Counted from the first letter of the stretch, positions 43,747 to 53,026 are shown. The stretch is 64,000 bases of DNA from Convivina praedatoris (GCF_933208505.1 NZ_CAKOEU010000003.1); one strand, 5' to 3'. Notes: generated from the sequence alone by a model not told the origin. Numbers and translations: made by a program.

Positions 43747-43800
43747 TAGATTCTCCTGTCAACAAATACCGTAAAACGAACTCCGCTATTTTAGCACGGT

Positions 43801-44397
43801 TTAGCCTTTTGGAAAAGCCTTTAGCAAGGTAGCAAAGGCTCGGGAACGATCATGGTAACTCACAACTTCCTCCAGAGACATTTCCGAAAGCGTTAAGCCA
43901 TTTTCAGCTTCTAAAATATTATCTAAGCCATCTAGCCATTGACCACCACGAATATTATCAGCAATTCGCACGCCTCCTTTGCCCCAAGCCAATAGTTCCT
44001 GTCCACTCGGTGTAATCAGGGCCATCACCGCTAAAAGACAAGCCGAGCGATCCTGTTTTGGTTGGTACAAGCTCAAAATATACTCTTGTTCCGCCTGGGT
44101 GCCAATAATTCCTTTTTCTTTAAACTCGCGGGCGGTTACCACACCAAAACGCTGCGGATAGGCGTCTAAATATAAACCGGTATCATCAGCTAAAACATAT
44201 TCATCTGGAAAAGCTTGGTGAATAAACCGAGCCTTGGTTAGGGCATTATGCCGCTGAGAATTGGTACTTTCCACTGGAAAAGTTAATTTCTGATTGGATA
44301 GGTCACGATAATTGATAATCTTTTGACCCATCTCTTGCGCTAAAATCGCTATTTCTTGAGTTTTTGCAGAATTATTGGAAGCTAAGATAAAACGCAT
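43801..44397 (-). CDS. RdgB/HAM1-type non-canonical purine NTP pyrophosphatase
   Basis: Protein of 198 aa with the HAM1 fold: FILASNNSAKTQEI (residues 3-16), a central ADDTGLYLDAYP with the catalytic Asp pair, and a C-terminal SYHDRSRAF (family S-H-R-x-x-A). It differs from typical RdgB in the middle (WGKGGVRIADNIRGGQ), so it may be a divergent subgroup. It probably removes XTP/dITP. It is divergent from ilvE. Confidence 0.82.
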   Translation of the reverse strand: MRFILASNNSAKTQEIAILAQEMGQKIINYRDLSNQKLTFPVESTNSQRHNALTKARFIHQAFPDEYVLADDTGLYLDAYPQRFGVVTAREFKEKGIIGTQAEQEYILSLYQPKQDRSACLLAVMALITPSGQELLAWGKGGVRIADNIRGGQWLDGLDNILEAENGLTLSEMSLEEVVSYHDRSRAFATLLKAFPKG

Positions 44398-44492
44398 GCT
44401 GACTCCTTATATTTCATTCGAATGAATAATGGTCTATTGCTATTCTAACAGAATTTAAATTACACCTTTTATTTTTACCAGCGAAGAGTTAT

Positions 44493-44520
44493 ATTTACAT
44501 TATAAAATTTTAATGTAAAT
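44493..44520. promoter_or_regulatory. Inverted repeat operator candidate at the ilvE promoter
   Basis: ATTTACATT and AATGTAAAT form a perfect 9-bp dyad with a 10-bp AT centre. It overlaps a possible -35 (TTTACA) and lies 28 bp before the ilvE start. It does not match the CodY or FabT consensus; the binder is unknown. Confidence 0.5.
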
Positions 44521-44547
44521 TTCATAATATATACAGGAGGCATTTAG

Positions 44548-45588
44548 ATGACTGAGAAAAAAGCACAGCCTAGTGACTTTGATTGGAATGATTTGGGTTT
44601 TGAATATCATGACCTACCCTACCGTTACCGCGCCTATTACAAGGCCGGTCAGTGGAATGCTGGGGGATTGGAAACCTCATCAACCTTGCCTGTCCATGAG
44701 GCAGCCACCGGCCTCCATTATGGGCAAAATATTTTTGAAGGTTTGAAAGCTTATCGACGTAAAGATGGCGGTGTTAATCTTTTTCGTCCAGACATGAATG
44801 CCGCCCGTATTCAACGCTCGGCTGATCGTTTGCTTATGGCTGAATTCCCTCAGGAACAATTTGTAGAAGCACTAAAAGAAGTTGTTAAGGCTAACCAAGA
44901 TTTTGTACCTCCCTATGGTACCGGTGCAACCCTTTACCTTCGTCCCTTTGAAATTGGGAATGGTCCCGTCGTTGGTGTCCATCCAGCCGATGAGTATGTA
45001 TTCGAAGTTTATGCGACACCCGTTGGTGCCTATTATAAAGGGGGCTTGACGCCAACTGCCTATGTCACTAATTCTTATGACCGCGCTGCCCATGGTGGTA
45101 CTGGTCAGGCTAAGGCAGGGGGAAACTACGCAGCTTCTATGTTACCAGGCAAAGAAGCTCACGAAGCCGGTTATTCTGATGTAGTTTACTTGGATCCACG
45201 ATTGCATGAAAACATTGAAGAGTTGGGTTCAGCTAACTTCTTTGGAATTACCAAAGATGGCCGTTTCTTAACACCCAAGTCACCTTCTATCCTACCATCT
45301 GTTACTAAGTACTCGCTTTTGGCTTTGGCCGAAGAAATGGGCTTACAACCAGAAGAAACGACCATTTCAATCAATGATTTGGATCAATTCGCTGAAGCTG
45401 GTGCTATGGGTACAGCAGCGGTCATCTCTCCGGTTGGATCCATTACCCATAACGGTAAGAAGCATGTCTTCTACTCCGAAACCGAAGTCGGTCCTTGGAC
45501 CCAAAAGCTGTATGATCGCCTAACTGCTATTCAAAATGGGGATGAACCTGGCCCTGAAGGCTGGGTGGTCGATGTCCCGCTTAAGTAA
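44548..45588 (+). CDS. ilvE: Branched-chain amino acid aminotransferase
   Basis: PLP enzyme (346 aa) of the fold IV class, type II BCAT. Seen are GLHYGQNIFEGLKAYRRKDG, LYLRPFEIG, the Schiff-base Lys in GTGQAKAGGNYAASM and the late GAMGTAAVISPVGSI. CAGGAGG lies 8 nt before the ATG. It interconverts Leu/Ile/Val and their keto acids. It stands alone, with its own promoter region and terminator. Confidence 0.96.
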   Translation: MTEKKAQPSDFDWNDLGFEYHDLPYRYRAYYKAGQWNAGGLETSSTLPVHEAATGLHYGQNIFEGLKAYRRKDGGVNLFRPDMNAARIQRSADRLLMAEFPQEQFVEALKEVVKANQDFVPPYGTGATLYLRPFEIGNGPVVGVHPADEYVFEVYATPVGAYYKGGLTPTAYVTNSYDRAAHGGTGQAKAGGNYAASMLPGKEAHEAGYSDVVYLDPRLHENIEELGSANFFGITKDGRFLTPKSPSILPSVTKYSLLALAEEMGLQPEETTISINDLDQFAEAGAMGTAAVISPVGSITHNGKKHVFYSETEVGPWTQKLYDRLTAIQNGDEPGPEGWVVDVPLK

Positions 45589-45593
45589 GGACC

Positions 45594-45628
45594 AAAATGA
45601 CACTATCGTGATGATAGTGTCATTTTTT
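45594..45628. terminator. Bidirectional terminator between ilvE and birA
   Basis: AAAATGACACTATC and GATAGTGTCATTTT form a perfect 14-bp stem with tracts for both strands. Confidence 0.93.
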
Positions 45629-46622
45629 ATAGATTCAAATTGGACAACAATTTAATTTTGGTAACTTCACCACTATAAATGGTTTCAGGTTGCCCCTGCT
45701 CATTGATTAGCAACAAAGAACCTTGATTATCTACCCCGGTTACCCGTCCATTAATGAAATCACTCCCAACTTGCACGGTCACTTCTTGATTCGTTAGAAT
45801 CAATTTTTGTCGATATTCATCTAGGTAAGCACCATTTTGGTAGTTAGTCGACATCAATACTAATTCATCCAAAATTTTAGCTAAAATCACGTTTCGATCA
45901 ACTGCCGGATCATTTTCATCCATCACACTTCCCGCTTTGGCTTTAATTTCAGACGAAAAGTCAATTGGCAATAAATTCAACCCTAAACCAATAATTACAG
46001 CTGAATAGTGTTGGCTCTCCAAATCCATCGTTGCTTCAGTGATAATTCCACCAACTTTATGATTATTTAGGAGTAAATCGTTTACCCATTTCAACTTAAA
46101 GTCCTTTTGAGGAAAAAATGCTGATAAAGCGCGAGTAACAGCAACCGCTGCACTAGTCGTCAATAAACCTGGCATTAATTGGTTGTCATGCACTGGTAAA
46201 ATCAAACTGACATAAATCCCCCGTCCGCTGGGGCTAACAAAATGACGCTTCTGTCGGCCGTAACCACTTTGTTGTCCTTCGGCCGTAATAGCTACCGGTG
46301 TATCAATCGTGTGTTGGCTAATATAGTCCTTGGCATACCATTGAGTCGAACCAACTTCGTCGTAACACAGCAATTTCACGACAGGTTTTTCATTTTGATG
46401 ACTAGCAACAACTTGAGGGTCTAACTTTAAACTACCTTGGTAATAATAACCACTTTTTTTCTTACTTTCAATTTGATGGCCACTGGCTTTTAAGGAACGG
46501 ATTGCTTTCCAAACGGACTCACGGCTGATACCAATTTGATTGGCCAAAAGATCCCCCGACAACCACTCATGCGGGTGATGCAAAAACTCTGCGAGAACTA
46601 AGTTTTTGGTACTTTCAACCAT
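45627..46622 (-). CDS. birA: Biotin--[acetyl-CoA-carboxylase] ligase / biotin repressor
   Basis: Bifunctional BirA (331 aa). Residues 1-65 are a winged helix-turn-helix (LSGDLLANQIGISRESVWKAI). The ligase domain has the biotin loop GYGRQKRHFVSPSGRGIYVS, then KWVNDLLLNNHKVGGIITE and IIGLGLN. The C-terminal SH3-like domain contains GRVTGVDNQGSLLL. It follows bioY by 11 bp and probably controls the bioY promoter through the operator at 47238-47267. Confidence 0.95.
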   Translation of the reverse strand: MVESTKNLVLAEFLHHPHEWLSGDLLANQIGISRESVWKAIRSLKASGHQIESKKKSGYYYQGSLKLDPQVVASHQNEKPVVKLLCYDEVGSTQWYAKDYISQHTIDTPVAITAEGQQSGYGRQKRHFVSPSGRGIYVSLILPVHDNQLMPGLLTTSAAVAVTRALSAFFPQKDFKLKWVNDLLLNNHKVGGIITEATMDLESQHYSAVIIGLGLNLLPIDFSSEIKAKAGSVMDENDPAVDRNVILAKILDELVLMSTNYQNGAYLDEYRQKLILTNQEVTVQVGSDFINGRVTGVDNQGSLLLINEQGQPETIYSGEVTKIKLLSNLNL

Positions 46623-46633
46623 ATTTATCTCCC

Positions 46634-47188
46634 TTATTGGTCTGCCATGGCAGGCAGACGCTTAACTGCAATGGCAATCACAACTGCCAGAACTACTTTA
46701 ATTGTATCACCAATCACAAAGAATAAATTCCCAGCTAATGCGGACCAGAAAGGTACATGAACACTAATACTTAACCAGATAGTTCCTAATCCGTAAACCC
46801 AGATAATACTAATTACCCAGAGTAGAATTCCCTTTACCCACCAACTACTAGCATTAGGTGATACCTTGAGGATACCATGATAAAGACTTGGCATGAATAA
46901 CCAAGAAATAATATAGCCAGCAGTGGGGCCCATAAAGACAACCCAACCACCATGACCACCAGATAAAATTGGCAACCCTAGGGCAACTAACATTAGAAAG
47001 ACGGCCATGACCGCGGTTCCCCGTTTAGTTCCCAATAAGAGCGTAATCAACATGACTCCTAAATTTTGCACAACAATTGGTACTGGAATCACACCCAGTG
47101 GAATCCCCGGAATCATTCCCATTACAATCAAAAGTGCCAAAAAAGCTGCCGAAATCGTTAACGCTGATAATGATTTATTCTTACTCAT
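46634..47188 (-). CDS. bioY: Biotin transporter substrate-binding protein BioY
   Basis: Six-helix S component (184 aa) of an ECF-type biotin importer. The family pattern MGMIPGIPLGVIPVPIVVQNLGVMLITLLLG, followed by GGWVVFMGPTAGYIISWL, is clear. No ATPase or T component lies nearby, so it must share the ECF module encoded elsewhere. It is co-transcribed with birA. Confidence 0.94.
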   Translation of the reverse strand: MSKNKSLSALTISAAFLALLIVMGMIPGIPLGVIPVPIVVQNLGVMLITLLLGTKRGTAVMAVFLMLVALGLPILSGGHGGWVVFMGPTAGYIISWLFMPSLYHGILKVSPNASSWWVKGILLWVISIIWVYGLGTIWLSISVHVPFWSALAGNLFFVIGDTIKVVLAVVIAIAVKRLPAMADQ

Positions 47189-47225
47189 ATCTTCCTCCCA
47201 TATTTTTTCGATTAAGAACGGATTT

Positions 47226-47267
47226 ATTTTATCATTTAGTTACCCATATGTAAAATAAAGGGTTACT
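47226..47267 (-). promoter_or_regulatory. bioY promoter with BirA operator
   Basis: -35 TTTACA (47254-47249), 17-bp spacer, -10 TAAAAT (47231-47226). Overlapping it, AGTTACCC and GGGTTACT (47238-47245 and 47260-47267) form a dyad with a 14-bp spacer, matching the Firmicutes BirA site layout. Confidence 0.8.
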
Positions 47268-47282
47268 TAAATGAAACCATAA

Positions 47283-47310
47283 AAAAACAACTCGTTTAGG
47301 AGTTGGTCTT
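47283..47310 (-). terminator. Terminator of the yutD-like gene
   Basis: CAACTC and GAGTTG pair on the minus strand with T7 after; it overlaps the end of the coding region. Confidence 0.75.
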
Positions 47311-47733
47311 GCTACTATGAATATAGTTACGAGAACGGTGTTTACGAGAGGCAGTATGAGTATTTTTACGAGGAGCGCGTGGCGTCAAATTTTCTAGAAC
47401 AAAATAAGGAGCACCGAAATTTACATACTCATAGAGATAATCTTCTAAAGCAAAAATTTTATTTTCACCCGGAACTGCCCGGCTATTTTTGTAAAACCCC
47501 TTAAGGCGGAGCTGGTCAGCTGAAATATCCCCCACTAGATAATCATAACGGGCTAATAAGGGGGTGTAACGAACTGCCAACTTAATGGGATCAAAGGCCG
47601 ATTTAAAATTCGTCACCAATTGTAAATCTAAATGATCAATCGTAACTTTATCGTCTAAATAACCAACTTCAAAGGCCTTTTGACGCTCAGCCTGTTGGGC
47701 AATCGTACGCTCTTTTAAGGTTTCATGGTCCAT
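47296..47733 (-). CDS. yutD: YutD family protein (DUF1027)
   Basis: Protein of 145 aa. The core is VTNFKSAFDPIKLAVRYTPLLARYDYLVGDISADQLRLKGFY and the end is basic (NLTPRAPRKNTHTASRKHRSRN), suggesting nucleic acid contact. Function unknown. It lies 12 bp after the metallophosphatase gene, the same order as yunD-yutD regions of other Firmicutes. Confidence 0.85.
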   Translation of the reverse strand: MDHETLKERTIAQQAERQKAFEVGYLDDKVTIDHLDLQLVTNFKSAFDPIKLAVRYTPLLARYDYLVGDISADQLRLKGFYKNSRAVPGENKIFALEDYLYEYVNFGAPYFVLENLTPRAPRKNTHTASRKHRSRNYIHSSKTNS

Positions 47734-47745
47734 ATTTTATTCCTT

Positions 47746-49095
47746 CTAGGGCTTAAATCCATAACGACGCTGATAATAATCAGCCATAAATTCTCGTAAC
47801 AAGGTTCCTAACTTAATGGTTAATCGGGCATCATCCAAAACTGGAAAAAAATCAATCCAATGATAATGGTCTAATGTTGCTAACTGATAATCAGCTTGAT
47901 CATTAATTGGTTGTCCTTGATACAGTATTTGTCCAGTACGGTCACATTCAATACCAGATAGCATTACCTTACCAAAAACTTTACCACGAAAGCCATTACC
48001 TTTCATGGGATGATCTAAAAGATAAGTCGCTTTTTGGTCAATTTCGCTCATTAATTGCTTTAATTCAAGGCCGTTTAAAGTAACTAGCATCGGATTGATT
48101 GAATGAGGCATGCTCTCTAATAAATCATACTGATTCAGTGGCCCTGCTAGTAAATCATTAACGAACATTCCGGTAGAAACCATCGCCGCCGGTACTTGAA
48201 AAATTTCTTTTAGGGCTGTCATTGTTGCTTCTCCCTGCTGACTAGCCGATAATCCTTCTGGTAAATCAGCGACTGGGCGAGCCTTTAAAACCTCGCTCCC
48301 CGCTTGCAACCATGAACGAACTTGCTCTAAATCATCAACCTCTTCAGCTAATTCATAGCTGGGAATTGCCTCAGCCTGGCAAGCAACCATTTGATGCTGA
48401 GCATTAACAGTTAGATCTACTCGACCAACGTGACTACCGTAGCGACCGGCTGCAGCTAACATCGTGCCATTGATTAACTTCCCCTCGGGTAAAACATGAT
48501 GAGTATGCGCACCCAAAATTAAGTCTAGGTCAAATTTTTCAGCTAATTCCTCATCAGTGGGTAAACCTAAGTGTGACAGAAGTACAACAATATCTGCCTG
48601 TTGGTGCAAAATTGGTAAATAGCAACTCAAAGTCTCATCCACTGACAAGGGTTGCCAATTCAAGGAGCGATAGGTCAATTCATAGGGAGCGGTTAAACCA
48701 ATAACTGCAATTTTTGTCCCAGCCGGGCTGGTATAAATATGGTAAGGTTGCGCCCAAGTCGGCTGATTATTTTCAGGTAATTCTTTAAAATTTGCTAGTA
48801 AAACATCAAAATTAGCTTGGTCGTATAAACGGTTTAAATTGGCGTGAGATAACACCAGTCCTTCATTATTCCCAATCGTGACCGCATTATAATGTACGGT
48901 ATTCATTAAATCGACATTTGCCCGCCCCATCGTAGCGTCGGTTAAAGGATTTAACCGATCAATGGCATCGCCAATATCAAAGGTAAAAACCGCTGGATTT
49001 TGGGCTTGCTCTGCTTCCAAATACCGAGCAATCTGGGGCCAATTTTCAAAGTGTGAGTGGAGATCATTGGTGTGTAATATTTCAATTTTTTCCAT
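47746..49095 (-). CDS. yunD: Cytoplasmic metallophosphatase/5'-nucleotidase (YunD-like)
   Basis: Protein of 449 aa with no signal peptide. The metallophosphoesterase domain has LHTNDLHSHFENWP, DIGDAIDR, GNNEGL, LLSHLGL and GAHTHHVLPEG. The C-terminal 5'-nucleotidase domain follows (LNGLELKQLMSEI). Reported roles for relatives include nucleotide and sugar-nucleotide hydrolysis. It is co-oriented with yutD. Confidence 0.87.
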   Translation of the reverse strand: MEKIEILHTNDLHSHFENWPQIARYLEAEQAQNPAVFTFDIGDAIDRLNPLTDATMGRANVDLMNTVHYNAVTIGNNEGLVLSHANLNRLYDQANFDVLLANFKELPENNQPTWAQPYHIYTSPAGTKIAVIGLTAPYELTYRSLNWQPLSVDETLSCYLPILHQQADIVVLLSHLGLPTDEELAEKFDLDLILGAHTHHVLPEGKLINGTMLAAAGRYGSHVGRVDLTVNAQHQMVACQAEAIPSYELAEEVDDLEQVRSWLQAGSEVLKARPVADLPEGLSASQQGEATMTALKEIFQVPAAMVSTGMFVNDLLAGPLNQYDLLESMPHSINPMLVTLNGLELKQLMSEIDQKATYLLDHPMKGNGFRGKVFGKVMLSGIECDRTGQILYQGQPINDQADYQLATLDHYHWIDFFPVLDDARLTIKLGTLLREFMADYYQRRYGFKP

Positions 49096-49142
49096 GGCAA
49101 CCTCCCTTTCTTCCTATTGTAAGGGACAATGCAGATTGGCGC

Positions 49143-49170
49143 AAAAAAACCTCTAACCAAGTTAGAGGTT
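49143..49170 (-). terminator. Terminator after the Xaa-Pro peptidase gene
   Basis: AACCTCTAAC and GTTAGAGGTT pair around a 3-nt loop, followed by TTTTTTT on the minus strand. Confidence 0.88.
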
Positions 49171-49180
49171 AAGCTTAAAT

Positions 49181-50272
49181 TTAACGGTCAATAATAATTA
49201 ATTCCTTGCTAATACCCTCAGTTAGGTTTTCATGCCCTTGAGGTGTTACCAAAATATCATCTTCAATTCGAACACCACCACGTTCTGGCAAATAAATACC
49301 CGGTTCAATCGTCAGTAAGTTACCGGCCAAAACTTCATCACCAGCGTTAACCGTCAAAACTGGCCCTTCGTGAATATTCAAACCAGCCCCGTGTCCAGTT
49401 CCATGGTTGTAATATTGTCCATAGCCACGTTCTTCAATGTACAGACGGGCAACTCGGTCAACCTCAGCTGTGGCGATACCAGGCTTTACAACGTCAATTG
49501 CTTCGGCGTTAGCCTCTTTGACAATGTTGTAAATCTTTTCTAGTTCAGGATCAATTTGCCCCATGGCAATCGTCCGCGTCACATCCGAAGTATAACCATC
49601 GACATAGTAACCAAAATCAATCGTTACTAAGTCCCCGGCTTCAATAACCTTATCAGTTGCTTCCCCGTGAGGTAGAGCGGAACGATAACCCGAAGCTACA
49701 ATTGTGTCAAAAGAAGGCTTGCTACCGCCAAATTTCTTTTGTAAGCGATCTAATTCGTCAGCTACTTGTCGTTCAGTTTGACCAACTTTAATGAAGTTCA
49801 ACAATTCATTAAAGGCTTTGACTGAAGCTTGAGTAGCTTTTTTAATGGCCGTAATTTCTTGCTCATCTTTAGCTTCACGTAGACTTTCAATAGCACCTGG
49901 CAAGGCATCCAGACTAATATCAGCCGGCAATAGCTCTTCAATATAGTTATAAATTTCGTATGACAAACTAGCTTCAAAGGCTAATTGTTTAATACCAAAT
50001 TCAGCCACAGTTTTAACGGCTTCAGCGTAGTACTCGCGCGTAATTACCAAGCTTACATCTTCTGGTAATTGATCTTGATATTCGGTTTGGTAACGGGCAT
50101 CAGTAATTAAACGGGCCTCATGTAAGCCAACGACTAGCAAACCATCCCCAGTACCGCCCTTAAAGCCAGTTAGATAACGTAGATTATAACCTTCCGTTAC
50201 AATCAAGCCATCTAAGCCCATCTTTTGCAGCAATTGTTGTAATTTATGAATTCGATTTTCTAAATATGCCAT
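49181..50272 (-). CDS. Xaa-Pro peptidase (M24 family)
   Basis: Two-domain M24 metallopeptidase (363 aa). The N-terminal creatinase-like domain includes GYNLRYLTGFKGGTGDGLLV. The catalytic half holds LPHGEATDKVI and the metal ligands in TIDFGYYVDGYTSDVTRT, GTGHGAGLNIHEGP, TIEPGIY and VRIEDDI. It removes residues next to proline in peptides; whether it is an aminopeptidase P or a prolidase cannot be told from sequence reading. Confidence 0.93.
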   Translation of the reverse strand: MAYLENRIHKLQQLLQKMGLDGLIVTEGYNLRYLTGFKGGTGDGLLVVGLHEARLITDARYQTEYQDQLPEDVSLVITREYYAEAVKTVAEFGIKQLAFEASLSYEIYNYIEELLPADISLDALPGAIESLREAKDEQEITAIKKATQASVKAFNELLNFIKVGQTERQVADELDRLQKKFGGSKPSFDTIVASGYRSALPHGEATDKVIEAGDLVTIDFGYYVDGYTSDVTRTIAMGQIDPELEKIYNIVKEANAEAIDVVKPGIATAEVDRVARLYIEERGYGQYYNHGTGHGAGLNIHEGPVLTVNAGDEVLAGNLLTIEPGIYLPERGGVRIEDDILVTPQGHENLTEGISKELIIIDR

Positions 50273-50321
50273 ACTAACCTCATTTCCTATTAATCTTATT
50301 GTAACATAAATGACCTAGACC

Positions 50322-50352
50322 AAAAAAAGACTAACTCTTTGGAGTTAGTCTC
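50322..50352 (-). terminator. Terminator after the secreted 5'-nucleotidase gene
   Basis: GACTAACTC and GAGTTAGTC pair around a 4-nt loop with TTTTTTT after, on the minus strand. Confidence 0.88.
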
Positions 50353-50359
50353 AAATACT

Positions 50360-52246
50360 TTAAACGTAGATTTTACGATCCAAAGTTGGGGTTTGAATCT
50401 TGTGCCCATCGGCTGACATATCCTTCAAATATTGAACGAACATATCAGTATCAGAACCAGCTGAACCAATCACCTTACTATTTTTAAAAGCTGTGAAATA
50501 ATCTCCACCGCCTTGTAAGAATTCGTTAGCGACAACTTGATAAGTCTGATCGTCTTGTACCTTAGTACCATCATCTTTGGTAATGTCTAGCACCACAAAA
50601 GGCTGATCAGGATTATCTTGCTTGGTGTAGGTATAATGTAAACCAGCAATTTGCAATGATAGGCGTTGACCGTTCATGTACTGTTGGTTTAGCGCCTGAC
50701 GAATGTCTTGCCCTTTCATTTCTACAACCTTCAAAATATTACCAAAAGGCTGAACAGCGGTAGCGGCTGACCAAGTAACGGCGCCATCGGCTGGGTTAAC
50801 TTCCAGGTCAGAACGAATGCTGCCAGTGTTTGTCATGGCAAAATCAGGATGGAAACCTTGCTTGGTTGCTTCGTAAAGCTGTCCCTTAGCCACTAACTCA
50901 CCAGCTTGGTTTTCCATGCTAGCCGTATTGTGCAAACGACCAGTAATTGTCTGTTTATCTTGAGCATAACCAATCACAGCGTTGGCCTTCTTAGCAATCC
51001 GATGATCAGCATCAGCTACAATGGCAGCAACGTTGGCATCATCTTTAGTAGCCGGATCATCTGCCTTGGAAAGCACTGGATAAACATGACTAGTAATATG
51101 GTCAAATTCACCCGTATCTGGGTTTACGTAGGCCCAAGTATCATCGTAGGCCTTACCAGTATAAACGGCCTGAACTACATGCGTCTTACCAACCTTAGCA
51201 TTGGCATACTGATGTGAGTGCGCAGCTACATACAAACCAACCTTGTTGTCAGGGTCGATTTCATTTAATTTTTGCAAAATATCAACCGTTGGCCCAGTCG
51301 TACTTGCGTTAGGGTCAGTCTTAACTCCAGTATGTGCAACTACCACAATGGCATTAACGCCCCGACTGCGTAAAATCTTATCGTACTTGGCAATTGTTTC
51401 AGCTTCGTCAAGCACCTTGTAATCCTTGTAGTTGTCGTAAATGGTCAAGGTTGATAAGGTTGAAGTTTCCAGACCAATAAAACCAACCCGAGCATCACGA
51501 CCGTTAAAGCTAACATTACGAATTTCGTAAGGCTTGTAGCCGTATGGGATTTGACCATTATCGGCTCGAACCACGTTAGCAACCACCATATCCAATCCAC
51601 TATTTTCGTGGGGATATTCTTGTACTAATTCGTCGGCATTAGCAGCCGGTTGTCCACCAATTAAAATTCGATTAAACTCTGGCAAGCCACGATCAAATTC
51701 ATGATTTCCTAAAGTAGCGATATCAAAATTCATCGCTTTTAAAACATGCATGGTTGATTCGTGGGCTAATAAAGATGAATTAGCGGGCGAAGCCCCCACC
51801 GCATCCCCGGCCTCCAACCGAATCGAATTATCTGAACCAGTGGTGTCTTTAAACTGCTCTTGAGCTTGATCCAAATATGAAGATAGGCGAGCTACCGTCC
51901 CAGCATTTTGGTAAGTCCGCTGGCCGATAGTCACTGCATCTTTGGTATCCAAACCACCATGCAAGTCGTTAATTCCTAAGAATTGAACCGGGATATCCGT
52001 TTGATATTGCTCTGGTATATACCAAAAATCCGGTTCTTGAATCGGCTTGCTATATTTATCAACACCATTAGTAACCGTCACTGTCGGACCAGTAGTACTA
52101 TCCGTAGTCACCTGAGGTTGTGCCACTTGTACTGACTGTGCGTTTGTTTCAGGCGTTGTCTGATCTGCACTAGCTGGTAAAGCAACCCCCATAAATCCTA
52201 AGGCAGCAGTTCCCAATAGGAGCCGCATCCATCGTTGTTTTTCCAT
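50360..52246 (-). CDS. Secreted 5'-nucleotidase / metallophosphatase
   Basis: Exported protein of 628 aa. The start at 52246 (MEKQRWMRLLLGTAALGF) gives a normal signal peptide cut near ASA-DQ, with AGGGGA 6 nt ahead; the longer reading adds 28 unlikely residues. The phosphatase domain has FLGINDLHGGLD, GDAVGASPANSS, GNHEFDRG, VVAHTG and AAHSHQYAN. The C-terminal nucleotidase domain follows (TNTGSIRSDLEV). No LPxTG, membrane anchor or SH3 domain is seen, so it is likely released. It probably takes nucleosides from external nucleotides. Confidence 0.92.
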   Translation of the reverse strand: MEKQRWMRLLLGTAALGFMGVALPASADQTTPETNAQSVQVAQPQVTTDSTTGPTVTVTNGVDKYSKPIQEPDFWYIPEQYQTDIPVQFLGINDLHGGLDTKDAVTIGQRTYQNAGTVARLSSYLDQAQEQFKDTTGSDNSIRLEAGDAVGASPANSSLLAHESTMHVLKAMNFDIATLGNHEFDRGLPEFNRILIGGQPAANADELVQEYPHENSGLDMVVANVVRADNGQIPYGYKPYEIRNVSFNGRDARVGFIGLETSTLSTLTIYDNYKDYKVLDEAETIAKYDKILRSRGVNAIVVVAHTGVKTDPNASTTGPTVDILQKLNEIDPDNKVGLYVAAHSHQYANAKVGKTHVVQAVYTGKAYDDTWAYVNPDTGEFDHITSHVYPVLSKADDPATKDDANVAAIVADADHRIAKKANAVIGYAQDKQTITGRLHNTASMENQAGELVAKGQLYEATKQGFHPDFAMTNTGSIRSDLEVNPADGAVTWSAATAVQPFGNILKVVEMKGQDIRQALNQQYMNGQRLSLQIAGLHYTYTKQDNPDQPFVVLDITKDDGTKVQDDQTYQVVANEFLQGGGDYFTAFKNSKVIGSAGSDTDMFVQYLKDMSADGHKIQTPTLDRKIYV

Positions 52247-52346
52247 TACCATTCCCCTAATATTCCTTATATATACTATTATACCTAAAAAGCAAACATT
52301 TTTAATGATAATCAGATTATAATTCGTCAATTAGTTAAATGAGGGC

Positions 52347-52370
52347 ACAAAAAAACAGCCAAAGCTGTTC
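52347..52370 (-). terminator. Terminator after rpmA
   Basis: AACAGC and GCTGTT pair on the minus strand with TTTTTTT after. Confidence 0.85.
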
Positions 52371-52378
52371 TAAAAAGT

Positions 52379-52693
52379 TTAGGCGTTAGCCAAGATTTGC
52401 TTGTATTCTTCACGTGTATAAACGGATACTTGACGCTTGTCACGGCCCTTACGCTCGAACTTAACAACACCATCAGTCAAAGCAAAAAGTGTGTCATCGC
52501 CACCCTTTTTAACATTAACACCTGGATAGATGTGTGTACCGCGTTGACGGTAAATAATTGATCCAGCAGTCAAAGCTTGTCCATCGGCAACCTTAGTACC
52601 TAGACGACGACCAGCTGAGTCACGACCGTTGGCTGAAGATCCGCCTCCCTTGTGGTGGGCAAACATCTGTAAGTTATCTTGATTCATCAACAT
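52379..52693 (-). CDS. rpmA: 50S ribosomal protein L27 with cleavable N-terminal extension
   Basis: L27 (104 aa). The protein begins MLMNQDNLQMFAHHKGGGSS: the LQMFA-HHKGG junction is the Firmicutes site cut by the cysteine protease Prp before L27 enters the ribosome. The body shows NGRDSAGRRLGTKVADGQ and GTHIYPGVNVKKGGDDTLF. It is 27 bp from rplU; the prp gene that usually lies between them is absent. Confidence 0.97.
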   Translation of the reverse strand: MLMNQDNLQMFAHHKGGGSSANGRDSAGRRLGTKVADGQALTAGSIIYRQRGTHIYPGVNVKKGGDDTLFALTDGVVKFERKGRDKRQVSVYTREEYKQILANA

Positions 52694-52720
52694 AAGTCTA
52701 TTCTCCTTTACAAAAAATGA

Positions 52721-53020
52721 TTACGCGATAGAATCAATCTTAACGCGCGTATATGGTTGACGGTGTCCCTGCTTAGTGTGGGAATGCTTCTTAGGACGGT
52801 ACTTGAAAGTAACAACCTTCTTTTCCTTACCTTGCTTTTCAACAGTTCCCTCGACCTTAGCACCTTCAACAAAAGGTGCACCAATCTTTGAATCCGTCAA
52901 TACAACTTGGTCAAATACGACCTTTTCACCTTCAGCAGCATCCAACTTCTCAACGAAGATAGTGTCTCCTTCAGTAACCTTGTATTGCTTACCGCCTGTT
53001 ACAATAATTGCGTATGCCAT
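52721..53020 (-). CDS. rplU: 50S ribosomal protein L21
   Basis: L21 (99 aa), MAYAIIVTGGKQYKVTEGDT to TRVKIDSIA, including KYRPKKHSHTKQGHRQPYT. The open frame runs 63 bases further upstream, but that part lies in the L21 leader RNA. AAGGAG precedes the ATG at 53020. Confidence 0.97.
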   Translation of the reverse strand: MAYAIIVTGGKQYKVTEGDTIFVEKLDAAEGEKVVFDQVVLTDSKIGAPFVEGAKVEGTVEKQGKEKKVVTFKYRPKKHSHTKQGHRQPYTRVKIDSIA

Positions 53021-53026
53021 TACTGT

